Assembly: GCF_965218685.1 (NCBI RefSeq)
Contig: NZ_OZ244657.1
Span: 1,302,001 to 1,366,000, forward strand
From: Thalassobius sp965218685
Lineage (GTDB): Bacteria; Pseudomonadota; Alphaproteobacteria; Rhodobacterales; Rhodobacteraceae
Reading direction: 5' to 3'
Length of the DNA stretch: 64,000 nt
Shown: in pieces, positions 26,223 to 34,692 of the stretch
Layout of the letters: each line of letters opens with the position of its first letter
How positions within the stretch are numbered: position 1 is the stretch's first letter
Translations under genes and position numbers: made by a program
The notes under the pieces: generated by a model
Databases searched by the model: none
What the model saw: only the letters and a program-made list of their open reading frames with translations
What the model was told of the DNA's origin: nothing

Positions 26223-26582
26223 TCAGGCGGCGGGTTTGTAGTTTGCCACCGCGTCGATGAACGAACGGATCTGGCTTTTCAGACGCTCATCCGTGATTTT
26301 CGAGATAACACTCGCGATACGTGCGGTCTCTTCGTCGATCACAGGGCTGTCATCGCTTTGGTTTTCGTCCAGCCCGTCAAAGAAATAGGACGGCGGCACA
26401 TCCAGGATGCGCGAGATTTCGAACAGTTTGCTGGCCGAAATCCGGTTGCGGCCCAGCTCGTATTTCTGAACCTGCTGAAAGGAGATGTCCAAGCCATTCG
26501 CCACATCAGTTTGCGTCAGGCCGCGCAACACGCGCAGGTTTTTAAGTTTTTTTCCGACATGTTCGTCTACAGGGTGTGACAT
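26223..26582 (-). CDS. XRE-family regulator (PraR-like)
   Basis: 119 residues: a Cro/C1-type helix-turn-helix at about 10-65 (LRGLTQTDVANGLDISFQQV, then KYELGRNRISASKLFEISR) and a short acidic C-terminus. The domain closely resembles the rhizobial PraR group. An inverted repeat TGTGACA-N21-TGTCACA overlaps its own start codon, which suggests autoregulation. Target genes unknown. Confidence 0.82.
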   Translation of the reverse strand: MSHPVDEHVGKKLKNLRVLRGLTQTDVANGLDISFQQVQKYELGRNRISASKLFEISRILDVPPSYFFDGLDENQSDDSPVIDEETARIASVISKITDERLKSQIRSFIDAVANYKPAA

Positions 26583-26609
26583 TTTTGTATTCCACTATCT
26601 ATTGTCACA
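26575..26609. promoter_or_regulatory. Inverted repeat over the XRE gene start
   Basis: TGTGACA (26575-26581) and TGTCACA (26603-26609) form a perfect spaced palindrome that overlaps the start codon (26580-26582) of the XRE gene. Half-sites lie 28 bases apart, close to three helical turns. Confidence 0.45.
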
Positions 26610-26676
26610 TTCCTTTCTATATAAACGCCCTTTGCGATCAATCTGTTAGAAATTACAACTTAAGGTGCGTTCATTT

Positions 26677-26689
26677 ACCCATGATGGGT
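26677..26689. promoter_or_regulatory. Palindrome in the XRE / LysR-like divergent region
   Basis: ACCCAT-G-ATGGGT is a perfect 13-bp palindrome, midway between the XRE start and the LysR-like gene. The flanking TTTACC is repeated at 26695. Possible operator; no regulator can be named. The rest of the 230-bp gap is AT-rich promoter-like DNA. Confidence 0.35.
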
Positions 26690-26812
26690 GATTTATTTAC
26701 CATCTGGGGCGAAGATGATAGGTACATTGAATATATGCCTGCGCATAGTCTTTTCAGACGGTAAAATACTGTCATAACTTGAGCGGGTTACAAGTGTGGG
26801 GGTAAAGGTAGC

Positions 26813-27703
26813 ATGAGCCGCAATCCAAGCTCTGGACTTTTGTTCGAACTGCTTCGGTCGTTCGTAACGCTTGCGCATACCTTGAACTTGTCTCGCGCTG
26901 TGCGTGAATTGGATTCCACCCGGCAGACCGTTCGGCGGCATATTAATATCTTAGAAGAGATCAAGGGCGCCCCGCTTTTTCATGTCGAGGACCGCCAATA
27001 CCGACTCAGCGAGGCCGGGCGCCGGTCCTTGCGCGAGGCCGAGGATATCCTGGCCCGTGGCGAGACGTGGCTAAAGGATGAGGCTGGCCATATTGACGGT
27101 TTGTTCCATGTCGCACGGCAGGACGAGGCGACCGGCTGGCAGTTTTTCCTGCAGCAGCATCCGATCTCGTCCATCTGGACCGGAAGCTCGGCGCTGCTGC
27201 GCCGTGGGGTGAAATGCTGGGCCGAGGCTGAAGGTGCACTTGAGGCCGATGCCATGCAGCCCATTCGTCCCTACCTGATGGTCTTTCGCCGCTTTGAAGA
27301 GGATTGGGTATGCACCGAGGTCGGCAGCCAATCGTCTTATGCCACGTGGTATGGCTGGGCATGGGAGCGCAGCGCCGTTGGCCGCAGCGCCCCAAGCCTG
27401 CCGGGGGGCAAAGCACTGGCGAACCTGCTGTCTCAGCCCTTTGAAGAGGTCCGGGCAACTCATGGTCTGCGTTTCGATCATGTGCATACCCAGATGGCCC
27501 GTGGCGAGGCAGGTCAGATGGAGCCCATCAGCTTTAAGCGGCTGTTGATGGGCGGAACCTATCCTGACGGCAGTTACGCTTTGCTGTCTTTGGTTGAACG
27601 GACATACGATTTGCAGATCGAAGGCGTCTCGGATGAGCAGATCCGAACGATGCCTGCGTCCGAAGTTATGCACGTTTCAGACCCGGCTTTGCCGCCGGAT
27701 TAA
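26813..27703 (+). CDS. LysR-like HTH regulator with unusual C-terminal domain
   Basis: 296 residues. Residues 1 to about 75 form a LysR-type winged helix (LRSFVTLAHTLNLSRAVREL, then RHINILEEIKGAPLFHVE). After the linker the protein lacks the usual two-lobed LysR effector domain. It has instead a tryptophan-rich stretch (SIWTGSSALLRRGVKCWAEA; SYATWYGWAWERSA) that I do not recognise. It is 67 bases before a gene for an unknown GNAT-like protein in the same direction, so the two probably act together. Confidence 0.75.
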   Translation: MSRNPSSGLLFELLRSFVTLAHTLNLSRAVRELDSTRQTVRRHINILEEIKGAPLFHVEDRQYRLSEAGRRSLREAEDILARGETWLKDEAGHIDGLFHVARQDEATGWQFFLQQHPISSIWTGSSALLRRGVKCWAEAEGALEADAMQPIRPYLMVFRRFEEDWVCTEVGSQSSYATWYGWAWERSAVGRSAPSLPGGKALANLLSQPFEEVRATHGLRFDHVHTQMARGEAGQMEPISFKRLLMGGTYPDGSYALLSLVERTYDLQIEGVSDEQIRTMPASEVMHVSDPALPPD

Positions 27704-27770
27704 CAAGGAAAAGACATTTCTCTCTTGTTTGGTCATCCTGATGGGGCACACAACCAAAAGGAGAGATTCG

Positions 27771-28484
27771 ATGACAATTAGCGATGTTTTTGACGGAGCT
27801 CGGATGCTGACCGAAACGGTTTCGACCCTACAGGCGAACCAGATTTTCGTGACGGTCGGGGACGATTTCGAAGAATATGCTCGTATTGTAAAAGAGGGCC
27901 GACCCGAGCAACCGCTGGGACCGCCCTTCGACCCTGAGATGCAATTTTTGCCAACTTCCAGAGGTATTTGGGTGGTTGGTCACAACCCTCAAGGACAGCT
28001 GGTTCACACCCAGGCAATGCGCTTGTTGGACCTATGTGATCAAACTTTGGCGCGCTACATGTCCTCTCGTTACGGAGAGTTCCCGCCCGGTGGTGTTGGC
28101 ATCGACATGGACGGTTCGTGGTTTCGTGCGGGACCCGGCGCAAAGCGAATCACGGGGCGCGCGTGCTACCATGGGGAAATGTGGCTTAAAGATGATGCAG
28201 CCTATCGTGGACGCGGATTGATTGATCATTTGGCACGTTTCGCATTCTTGACCGCATTGCTGCATTGGCAGCCGGATTTTATTTTCGGTTTCATCGTGCG
28301 AACTGTCGCGCGCCGGGGGCTGGCGGAACGCGAGGGCTACATGCATTCGGACCCCTATTGCCTGAGCTGGAAAATCGACGGTCGCAACGAGCCCTTGGAC
28401 TGCAACATGGTCTGGATGGAGATCGACGATATTCGCCACGTGATGCATGTTCCGCTGGAACATAAAGAACCCGTGGCGGCCTAA
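27771..28484 (+). CDS. Unknown protein, possibly GNAT-like
   Basis: 237 residues behind AAAGGAGAG; the frame is open further upstream but only inside the preceding gene. Residues about 140-165 (YRGRGLIDHLARFAFLTALL) resemble the acetyl-CoA-binding motif RxxGxG/A plus helix of GNAT enzymes, and RRGLAEREGY about 25 residues later could be the motif-B helix. The first 130 residues match nothing I know. Function unassigned; the GNAT relation is a weak pattern-based guess. Confidence 0.7.
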   Translation: MTISDVFDGARMLTETVSTLQANQIFVTVGDDFEEYARIVKEGRPEQPLGPPFDPEMQFLPTSRGIWVVGHNPQGQLVHTQAMRLLDLCDQTLARYMSSRYGEFPPGGVGIDMDGSWFRAGPGAKRITGRACYHGEMWLKDDAAYRGRGLIDHLARFAFLTALLHWQPDFIFGFIVRTVARRGLAEREGYMHSDPYCLSWKIDGRNEPLDCNMVWMEIDDIRHVMHVPLEHKEPVAA

Positions 28485-28523
28485 GGTATGGACCGGGTGG
28501 GGTCAAACCAGGGGGTAGAAAAA

Positions 28524-28555
28524 GTAACGCCCCGGCGCGTGGGCCGGGGCGTTAC
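28524..28555 (-). terminator. Rho-independent terminator of pckA
   Basis: A perfect 13-bp stem (GTAACGCCCCGGC / GCCGGGGCGTTAC) with a six-base loop; on the minus strand it is followed by TTTTTC. It is 22 bases past the pckA stop. Confidence 0.9.
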
Positions 28556-28577
28556 AGATTAGCGATGAATGACAGGC

Positions 28578-30176
28578 TTAGCCGATTGCGGCGGCTTTCA
28601 CGTCTTCGTCGATGTAGGGCAGGTATTGCTCGAAGTTATCCGAGAACATTTGAACCAGTTTCGCGGCTTGTGCGTCATAGGCTGCGCTGTCGGCCCAGGT
28701 CTGGCGCGGGTCCAGCAGGGTGTCATCAACACCAGCCACGGAAACCGGCACTTCGAAGCCGAAGTTTTTGTCCTTGCGGAACTGAGCGTCGTTCAGCGAC
28801 CCGTCCAGCGCGGCGGTCAGCAGGGCACGGGTTGCCTTGATCGGCATACGCGAGCCGGTGCCAAAAGCGCCGCCGGTCCAGCCGGTGTTCACCAGCCAGC
28901 AGGTTGCACCGTAGGACGCGATCTTTTCGCGCAGCAGGTTGCCGTAGGCCTCGGGGCGGCGCGGCATGAAGGGCGCGCCAAAGCAGGTCGAGAAGGTCGG
29001 AGTGGGTTCAACCACGCCGCGCTCGGTGCCCGGGGTCTTCGAGGTGAAGCCGGACAGGAAGTGGTACATCGCCTGCGCCGGGGTCAGACGCGAGATCGGA
29101 GGCAAAACGCCATACGCATCACAGGTCAGCAGGATGATGTTTTTCGGGTGACCACCCTGAGCCTCGGGCGAGGCGTTCGAGATATACTCCAGCGGATAGG
29201 CGCAGCGCATGTTCTCGGTCAGCGAGCTGTCTTCGAAATCCAGCTCCAGGGTCTCTTCGTCGTAAACCATGTTTTCGATCACGGTGCCGAACTTCGAGGT
29301 GGTCGCGTAGATTTCAGGCTCGGCCTCGGCCGACAGGTTGATCGTCTTGGCATAGCAGCCGCCTTCGAAGTTGAAGGTGCCGCGATCCGACCAGCCGTGT
29401 TCGTCATCACCGATCAGGGTGCGCGAGGGGTCTGCAGACAGGGTGGTTTTACCAGTGCCCGACAGGCCAAAGAAGATGGCCGCGTCAACCGGGTTGCCAA
29501 TTGCGTGGTTGGCCGAGCAGTGCATCGGCATCACGCCTTTTTCGGGCAGCAAGTAGTTCAGCAGGGTGAAGACCGATTTCTTGTTTTCACCTGCGTACTC
29601 GGTGCCGCCGATCAGGATCAGCTTCTTGTCGAAGTTCATCGCGATGACGGTTTCAGTGCGGCAGTTGTGACGCTCGGGGTCAGCCTGGAAGCTGGGGCAG
29701 TTGATGACGGTGAAGTCCGCCAGGAAGCTGTCCAGCGCGGCGCGTTCGGGGCGGCGCAGCATGTGGCGGATGAACAGGTTGTGCCATGCAAGCTCGGTTA
29801 CCATGCGCACGTTGATCGAATAGGCCGGGTCCGAACCGCCCACCAGATCCTGAACATAGTAGTCCTTGCCCTTCATATGCTCGAGCATATCGGCATAGAG
29901 ATTGTCAAAGCCTTCGGGCGACATGGCGCGGTTGTTTTCCCACCAGATGGTGTCCACAACACTTTCGGTTTTGACGACATGTTTGTCCTTGGGCGAACGG
30001 CCAGTGAATTTGCCGGTGGACACCAGGAAGGCGCCGCCGTTACCCAGTTTCCCTTCACCCTTCTTGAGCGCGGCTTCGATCAGCGCGGGCTCCATAAGAT
30101 TGTAAAAGACATTGCCCAGCCCTTCGATCCCTTGATCGTCCAGGCGGAATTCCGGGTTTACCCGTCCAAATGTCAT
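28578..30176 (-). CDS. pckA: Phosphoenolpyruvate carboxykinase (ATP)
   Basis: 532 residues, normal for the ATP-dependent enzyme. It converts oxaloacetate and ATP to phosphoenolpyruvate, the entry step of gluconeogenesis. The P-loop GLSGTGKTTLS, the oxaloacetate site TGKFTGRSPKDKH and the metal region DDEHGWSD are intact. ATG 30176 follows AGGAG. A GTGCGGG/CCCGCAC hairpin lies 50-70 bases upstream. Divergent from the chvI-PTS operon, a conserved alphaproteobacterial arrangement that links carbon regulation to gluconeogenesis. Confidence 0.95.
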   Translation of the reverse strand: MTFGRVNPEFRLDDQGIEGLGNVFYNLMEPALIEAALKKGEGKLGNGGAFLVSTGKFTGRSPKDKHVVKTESVVDTIWWENNRAMSPEGFDNLYADMLEHMKGKDYYVQDLVGGSDPAYSINVRMVTELAWHNLFIRHMLRRPERAALDSFLADFTVINCPSFQADPERHNCRTETVIAMNFDKKLILIGGTEYAGENKKSVFTLLNYLLPEKGVMPMHCSANHAIGNPVDAAIFFGLSGTGKTTLSADPSRTLIGDDEHGWSDRGTFNFEGGCYAKTINLSAEAEPEIYATTSKFGTVIENMVYDEETLELDFEDSSLTENMRCAYPLEYISNASPEAQGGHPKNIILLTCDAYGVLPPISRLTPAQAMYHFLSGFTSKTPGTERGVVEPTPTFSTCFGAPFMPRRPEAYGNLLREKIASYGATCWLVNTGWTGGAFGTGSRMPIKATRALLTAALDGSLNDAQFRKDKNFGFEVPVSVAGVDDTLLDPRQTWADSAAYDAQAAKLVQMFSDNFEQYLPYIDEDVKAAAIG

Positions 30177-30310
30177 AATGCCAAGCTCCTGTAGCCGCGC
30201 AGTCCGCGGCGTTGTCTTTACACGCGGTGCGGGCTCCCTCCCGCACTGACCGGGTCGCCCCGATAACGGGCCTCTTAGCATGTCATTTCCATGAAGGAAC
30301 AGGACGGTTT

Positions 30311-30345
30311 AACGCAGTTAGCGCAACCAAGCGCAGTTTAGCGCA
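30311..30345 (+). promoter_or_regulatory. 10-bp-phased direct repeats between pckA and chvI (candidate ChvI box)
   Basis: AGCGCA occurs at 30320, 30330 and 30340, exactly 10 bases apart, and a variant AACGCA lies at 30311. One-turn spacing of direct repeats is the usual binding mode of OmpR/PhoB-type regulators such as ChvI. The remainder of the 364-bp divergent region (30177-30540) carries the pckA leader hairpin and AT-rich DNA before chvI, but no gene. Confidence 0.55.
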
Positions 30346-30540
30346 ATCAGTGCCGAAAAAGGCCGGTACGGGCGGCGGGCAGGCCTTGATGAGGGTGAAA
30401 ATTATCAATGCATTGAGGAATCAGGCCCACAATTGGGGTGAAATCACAGCTGATTCGCAGATTTGGATTGATTGCCGACGCCAAACAACGGCATAATAAA
30501 AAGAAAAATCTGATAAATGAGCAGTACAAGGAATTTGGAA

Positions 30541-31242
30541 ATGTCCAAGATCGCCCTAGTGGACGATGACAGGAATATCCTGACGTCCGTGGCCATGACC
30601 CTTGAGGCAGAAGGGTTTGAGGTCGAAACATACAATGACGGTCAATCCGCGCTGGATGCGTTCAACAAGAAACTCCCGGACATGGCAGTTCTGGATATAA
30701 AGATGCCGCGCATGGATGGTATGGACCTGTTGCAGCGTCTGCGCCAGAAAACCTCGATGCCCGTGATCTTCCTGACCTCCAAAGACGATGAGATCGATGA
30801 AGTTCTCGGGCTTCGCATGGGGGCGGATGACTATGTGAAAAAGCCGTTCTCGCAGCGCCTGCTGGTCGAACGCATTCGTGCACTTCTGCGCCGCCAAGAC
30901 GCCGTTGCTGGCGACGTGGTTGGCGACACCGAAGAAACCAAGGTGATGGAGCGCGGCGAGCTGCGCATGGATCCCTTGCGTCACGCGGTGGCTTGGAAGG
31001 GTCAGGATGTGTCGCTGACCGTGACCGAATTCCTGTTGCTTCAGGCCCTGGCCCAGCGACCGGGTTTCGTAAAATCGCGCGATCAGCTGATGGACGTGGC
31101 TTACGACGATCAGGTCTATGTCGATGACCGCACGATCGACAGCCATATCAAGCGGTTGCGCAAGAAGATGCGTTCGGTCGACAATGAGTTTTCGGCGATC
31201 GAGACGCTCTATGGTATCGGCTACAGATATAACGAAGAATAA
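30541..31242 (+). CDS. chvI: Response regulator ChvI
   Basis: 233 residues: a receiver domain with acidic pocket DDD (8-10), phosphoacceptor aspartate in MAVLDIKMPRMDG (about 53) and the lysine of YVKKPF (about 102), then an OmpR-type winged helix. The operon content identifies it as ChvI, the regulator that in rhizobia and Agrobacterium responds to acidity and host signals. ATG 30541 by similarity; an upstream in-frame start (30517) adds eight residues. Its TAA overlaps the chvG start (TAATG). Confidence 0.92.
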   Translation: MSKIALVDDDRNILTSVAMTLEAEGFEVETYNDGQSALDAFNKKLPDMAVLDIKMPRMDGMDLLQRLRQKTSMPVIFLTSKDDEIDEVLGLRMGADDYVKKPFSQRLLVERIRALLRRQDAVAGDVVGDTEETKVMERGELRMDPLRHAVAWKGQDVSLTVTEFLLLQALAQRPGFVKSRDQLMDVAYDDQVYVDDRTIDSHIKRLRKKMRSVDNEFSAIETLYGIGYRYNEE

Positions 31243-32606
31243 TGGCTCTCGCGGAAGGGATGCATTTGCGGGAAACGGCGCCCAAGCGTGACGGAGATGT
31301 TGTGCTGGGTGACGAATTCGTCGCCCCGGACAGCACCGTCGAAAAAGAAATTCGGGCCCGTCGGGCCCGTCGCGGATTTCTGACGCTGAACCGGTCGCCG
31401 CTGACTCGCAAGATCATCACGTTCAACCTGATTGCGTTGAACGTGCTTGTCGCGGGTGTGCTGTTGCTCAATTCGTCTCGTGATTCACTTGTTGTGGATC
31501 GCGTCAACGCCTTGACGTCACAAGCCGAGCTTGTTGCCGATGTGGTCGAGGCGCAGCTACCCAAAGGTGCGCCGGCCAGCTTGGCCTCGGGGGACGGAAT
31601 TGATGTTCTGGATACGCTCAATGGGCTGGATTTACGCCGTGGGGTCGAGGTTTATGTCTTTAGCGTCTCGGGCGAGCTGATCGCCGCGGGGCAGGGCAAG
31701 GGCGTTGCGATGTCGCGGAACTCGGATGACGGGGGTTCGACACTGATTTCGGACGCTCTGGCCACTGCGGCCGAGCTTGGGGGCGCACGGGATCGTCGCA
31801 ATACCGCTGCCGGACGCATTCGCATCCCTGATTTGACCGCGCGCCCGGACGAGATTGGCCGGCTGTCATCGGCGCTTCGGGGTATGGTTTCGGCGCTGTA
31901 TGACCGGATCGACAGCAACGAACAGTTCGCAGCGGACGTGGCCCACGAGATCAAGAATCCGCTGGCCAGTTTGCGCTCGGCCGTGGGGACGCTACGCGTG
32001 GCGCAACGGGAAGACCAACGCGAGAAACTGCTGGATGTGATCGACCACGATGTGCGTCGACTGGACCGGTTGGTCAGCGATATTTCCAACGCCTCGCGAC
32101 TGGACAGCGAACTTGTCAAAGAAGAGCAAGAAAGCTTCAACCTTTTGAAAATGGTTGGAAATCTTGGCGAGTATCTTGGGCAGCAAGCCGAGGAAAAAGG
32201 CATCGAGTTCATCATGGACATCCCCGATGGGCCGATTACGATCCATGGGCTAGAGGCGCGCCTGGCTCAGGTTTTTGTGAACCTGATTACCAACGCGATC
32301 AGCTTTTGCGAGGATGGCGATGCGATCCGTGTCTGGGTGCGCCAGCGTGACAATCGTGTGCTGGTCGTGGTCGAGGATACGGGTCCCGGCATTCCCGAGC
32401 AGGCGCTGACCAAGGTGTTCAAGCGGTTTTATTCCGAACGGCCAGAAAACCAGTTCGGAAATAATTCGGGCTTGGGGCTGGCCATTTCAAAGCAGATCAT
32501 CGAGGCGCATGGCGGCGTGATCTGGGCAGAAAACATTCGCCCGACCGAAGCCGACCCAACCTCAGAGCCGCTGGGCGCGCGCTTTGTGGTCGGTCTTCCC
32601 GTCTGA
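31242..32606 (+). CDS. chvG: Sensor histidine kinase ChvG, internally shortened
   Basis: 454 residues. N-terminal cytoplasmic arm, one membrane helix (about 58-77), then a periplasmic part of only about 95 residues that passes at residues 170-175 directly into the end of a HAMP-like region (LATAAELGGARDRR; IPDLTARPDEIGRLS), H235 in DVAHEIKNP, and a complete ATP-binding domain (NLITNAISF, DTGPGIPE, GLGLAIS). Related ChvG proteins are nearer 580-590 residues with a larger periplasmic domain and a second helix before HAMP; both are missing here with the frame intact. With one helix the kinase would be on the wrong side of the membrane. Confidence 0.88.
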   Translation: MALAEGMHLRETAPKRDGDVVLGDEFVAPDSTVEKEIRARRARRGFLTLNRSPLTRKIITFNLIALNVLVAGVLLLNSSRDSLVVDRVNALTSQAELVADVVEAQLPKGAPASLASGDGIDVLDTLNGLDLRRGVEVYVFSVSGELIAAGQGKGVAMSRNSDDGGSTLISDALATAAELGGARDRRNTAAGRIRIPDLTARPDEIGRLSSALRGMVSALYDRIDSNEQFAADVAHEIKNPLASLRSAVGTLRVAQREDQREKLLDVIDHDVRRLDRLVSDISNASRLDSELVKEEQESFNLLKMVGNLGEYLGQQAEEKGIEFIMDIPDGPITIHGLEARLAQVFVNLITNAISFCEDGDAIRVWVRQRDNRVLVVVEDTGPGIPEQALTKVFKRFYSERPENQFGNNSGLGLAISKQIIEAHGGVIWAENIRPTEADPTSEPLGARFVVGLPV

Positions 32607-32607
32607 C

Positions 32608-33033
32608 GTGCCGGAAAAAGAAACAGTCATACACGCAAGTGCGGTGGCCCTGAATGGGGCCGCCGTTTGCATTCTGGGGCCAAGCGGGTCGGGGAAATCG
32701 GCCCTGTCATTGCAGTTGATGGCCTATGGGGCCAAGCTGGTCTCGGACGATCGCTGCCGTATCTGGCGCCAGGAGGAGCAGCTGCGCATAGACGCCCCGG
32801 ACACCATTCGCGGCCAGATAGAGGCCCGCGGCGTTGGCATATTGAATGCCGTCCAGTCCGAGCCCGCGCTTTTGGCCCTGTGGGTGGACCTGACGCAGGA
32901 AGAAGTTCACAGACTGCCGCCAAATCGTGAAAAGGTTTGTCTGGGCGTTTCCCTGCCGATCGTCCACAATGTGCGGGCGCAGCATTTCGCAGCCGCGATT
33001 CTTCAATATCTCAGGGCGGGCAGGCACGCTTAG
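32608..33033 (+). CDS. hprK: HPr kinase, short alphaproteobacterial form
   Basis: 141 residues, only the C-terminal kinase domain of HPr kinase/phosphorylase. The P-loop GPSGSGKS is at 24-31 and the HPrK signature region around ARGVGILN follows. It phosphorylates the regulatory serine of HPr. Start is GTG 32608, two bases after the chvG stop; a TTG at 32584 lies inside chvG. No N-terminal domain, as usual in this lineage. Confidence 0.88.
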   Translation: MPEKETVIHASAVALNGAAVCILGPSGSGKSALSLQLMAYGAKLVSDDRCRIWRQEEQLRIDAPDTIRGQIEARGVGILNAVQSEPALLALWVDLTQEEVHRLPPNREKVCLGVSLPIVHNVRAQHFAAAILQYLRAGRHA

Positions 33034-33037
33034 GCAC

Positions 33038-33967
33038 ATGCAAGATCAGATCGAAAACCAAGGCCAACACAAACGGTTGGTCCTGATTACCGGCCCGTCA
33101 GGCGCCGGGCGCAGCACGTCGATCCGCACGTTAGAGGATTTGGGATTCGAGGCGATCGACAACCTGCCGCTCAGCCTGCTGCCCCGTTTGCTTGAGGGGC
33201 CACCGCTGGGCAGTGATCTGGCGCTGGGACTGGACGTGCGAAACCGAGATTTCTCGGTTAATGCGCTGATCGAAAGCATTGATCAAATGTCCAATCTGCC
33301 GGGTATCAGCCCTGAGGTGCTTTATCTGGACTGTCGCCGAGATGTCTTGTTGCGCCGCTTTTCCGAGACACGCCGCAGGCACCCTTTGGCGCCTGCTGAA
33401 AACCCTGATCAGGGCATCGCCCGCGAGCTGGACCTGTTGGTGCCTATCAAGGCTCGCGCCGACATTCTGATCGACAGCTCGGAAATGACACCGCACGACC
33501 TGAAGGCCGAGGTCGAGCGTCTGTTCACGGGCGAAACCGGGAGGCATCTGGCCGTTTCCGTAAACTCGTTCTCCTATAAACGTGGGCTGCCGCGCGGGAT
33601 GGATATGGTTTTCGACTGCCGTTTTCTGCGTAACCCTTATTGGGACGAAAGCCTGCGCGGTTTGGATGGGCGCAGCGACGGCGTGGTCGACTATGTCTCG
33701 CAGGATGCGCGGTTCGATGGGTTTTTCCAGCGCGTGTTTGACCTTACGGAAATGCTGCTGCCCGCCTACCGGGACGAGGGCAAAGCCCATTTTGCCATTG
33801 GTTTTGGTTGCACCGGTGGACAACATCGTTCGGTTGCAATTGCAGAAAAGCTGTCCAAGGCCCTTGCGGATCATGGGTGGCAAGTGTCAACTAGGCACAG
33901 AGAAATTGAGCGCAAGGAAAATGCTGCATCGCAGCCAATCGGCGCTTTGAACGTGACGGCTAAGTAA
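33038..33967 (+). CDS. rapZ: RNase adapter / nucleotide-binding protein RapZ
   Basis: 309 residues. Walker A GPSGAGRS at 19-26, the family DNLP motif (IDNLPLSLLP), and the C-terminal signature GFGCTGGQHRSV. In E. coli RapZ controls a small RNA of amino-sugar metabolism; in alphaproteobacteria it is constantly linked to the regulatory PTS. ATG 33038 lies four bases after the hprK stop; a longer frame start (32927) overlaps hprK and is rejected. Confidence 0.92.
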   Translation: MQDQIENQGQHKRLVLITGPSGAGRSTSIRTLEDLGFEAIDNLPLSLLPRLLEGPPLGSDLALGLDVRNRDFSVNALIESIDQMSNLPGISPEVLYLDCRRDVLLRRFSETRRRHPLAPAENPDQGIARELDLLVPIKARADILIDSSEMTPHDLKAEVERLFTGETGRHLAVSVNSFSYKRGLPRGMDMVFDCRFLRNPYWDESLRGLDGRSDGVVDYVSQDARFDGFFQRVFDLTEMLLPAYRDEGKAHFAIGFGCTGGQHRSVAIAEKLSKALADHGWQVSTRHREIERKENAASQPIGALNVTAK

Positions 33968-33979
33968 AGGAAGGCAAGC

Positions 33980-34372
33980 GTGATCGGTATCGTCATCGTC
34001 GCGCATGGTGGGCTGGCCCGGGAATACCTGGCCGCAGTCGAACATGTGGTCGGAGCCCAAAACGGAATCCGTGCGATCTCGATCGAGCAAGAGCATGACC
34101 GCAGCCAGAAACAGCGCGAAATTTGCGAGGCCGCGGACTCGGTCGATCAGGGCGAGGGCGTGGTTGTCGTCACCGACATGTTCGGTGGATCGCCGTCAAA
34201 CCTTTCGTTGCTGGCCTGTCAGCCCGAGGGTCGCCGAATTCTTTACGGGGCAAATTTGCCAATGCTGATCAAGCTGGCAAAAAGCCGCCACATGACCGTA
34301 GCCGATGCTGTCCGCAGCGCCACAGAGGCGGGACGCAAGTATATTGACAGCCAAAACATTTCCCAAGATTGA
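33980..34372 (+). CDS. PTS EIIA component, mannose family
   Basis: 130 residues with the phosphoacceptor histidine H9 (IVIVAHGGL) and the family segment VVVTDMFGGSPSNLSL. GTG start 33980 behind AAGGAAGG. With HPr and HprK but no EIIB/EIIC nearby, it belongs to an incomplete, regulatory PTS rather than a sugar transporter. Confidence 0.9.
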   Translation: MIGIVIVAHGGLAREYLAAVEHVVGAQNGIRAISIEQEHDRSQKQREICEAADSVDQGEGVVVVTDMFGGSPSNLSLLACQPEGRRILYGANLPMLIKLAKSRHMTVADAVRSATEAGRKYIDSQNISQD

Positions 34373-34378
34373 TGCCGC

Positions 34379-34657
34379 ATGACTGAAACGACGCTACGCA
34401 ACCTGAAAATTGTGAATGAAAAGGGCCTGCACGCCCGTGCTTCGGCCAAACTGGTCGAAGTGGTCGAAGGCTTCGATGCGCGTGCCGAGGTCAGCCGCGA
34501 CGGCATGTCGGCCTCGGGCGACAGTATTATGGGGCTTTTGATGTTGGCAGCCTCGAAGGGAACCACTATTGAGGTGCGGACCTCGGGCGCGGATGCGGCC
34601 GCCTTGGCCGACGCCATCGAAACCCTTGTGGCGGACCGGTTCGGGGAAGACATGTAA
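34379..34657 (+). CDS. ptsH: Phosphocarrier protein HPr
   Basis: 92 residues. Phosphoacceptor histidine H18 in KGLHARASAKL and the HprK-target serine S49 in ASGDSIMGLLML. It carries phosphate to the EIIA encoded six bases upstream and is inhibited by HprK. Last gene of the chvI-to-HPr operon. Confidence 0.93.
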   Translation: MTETTLRNLKIVNEKGLHARASAKLVEVVEGFDARAEVSRDGMSASGDSIMGLLMLAASKGTTIEVRTSGADAAALADAIETLVADRFGEDM

Positions 34658-34692
34658 GCGCCGTCTGGCGCAATGAAAGTGGTGCCCTCGCG

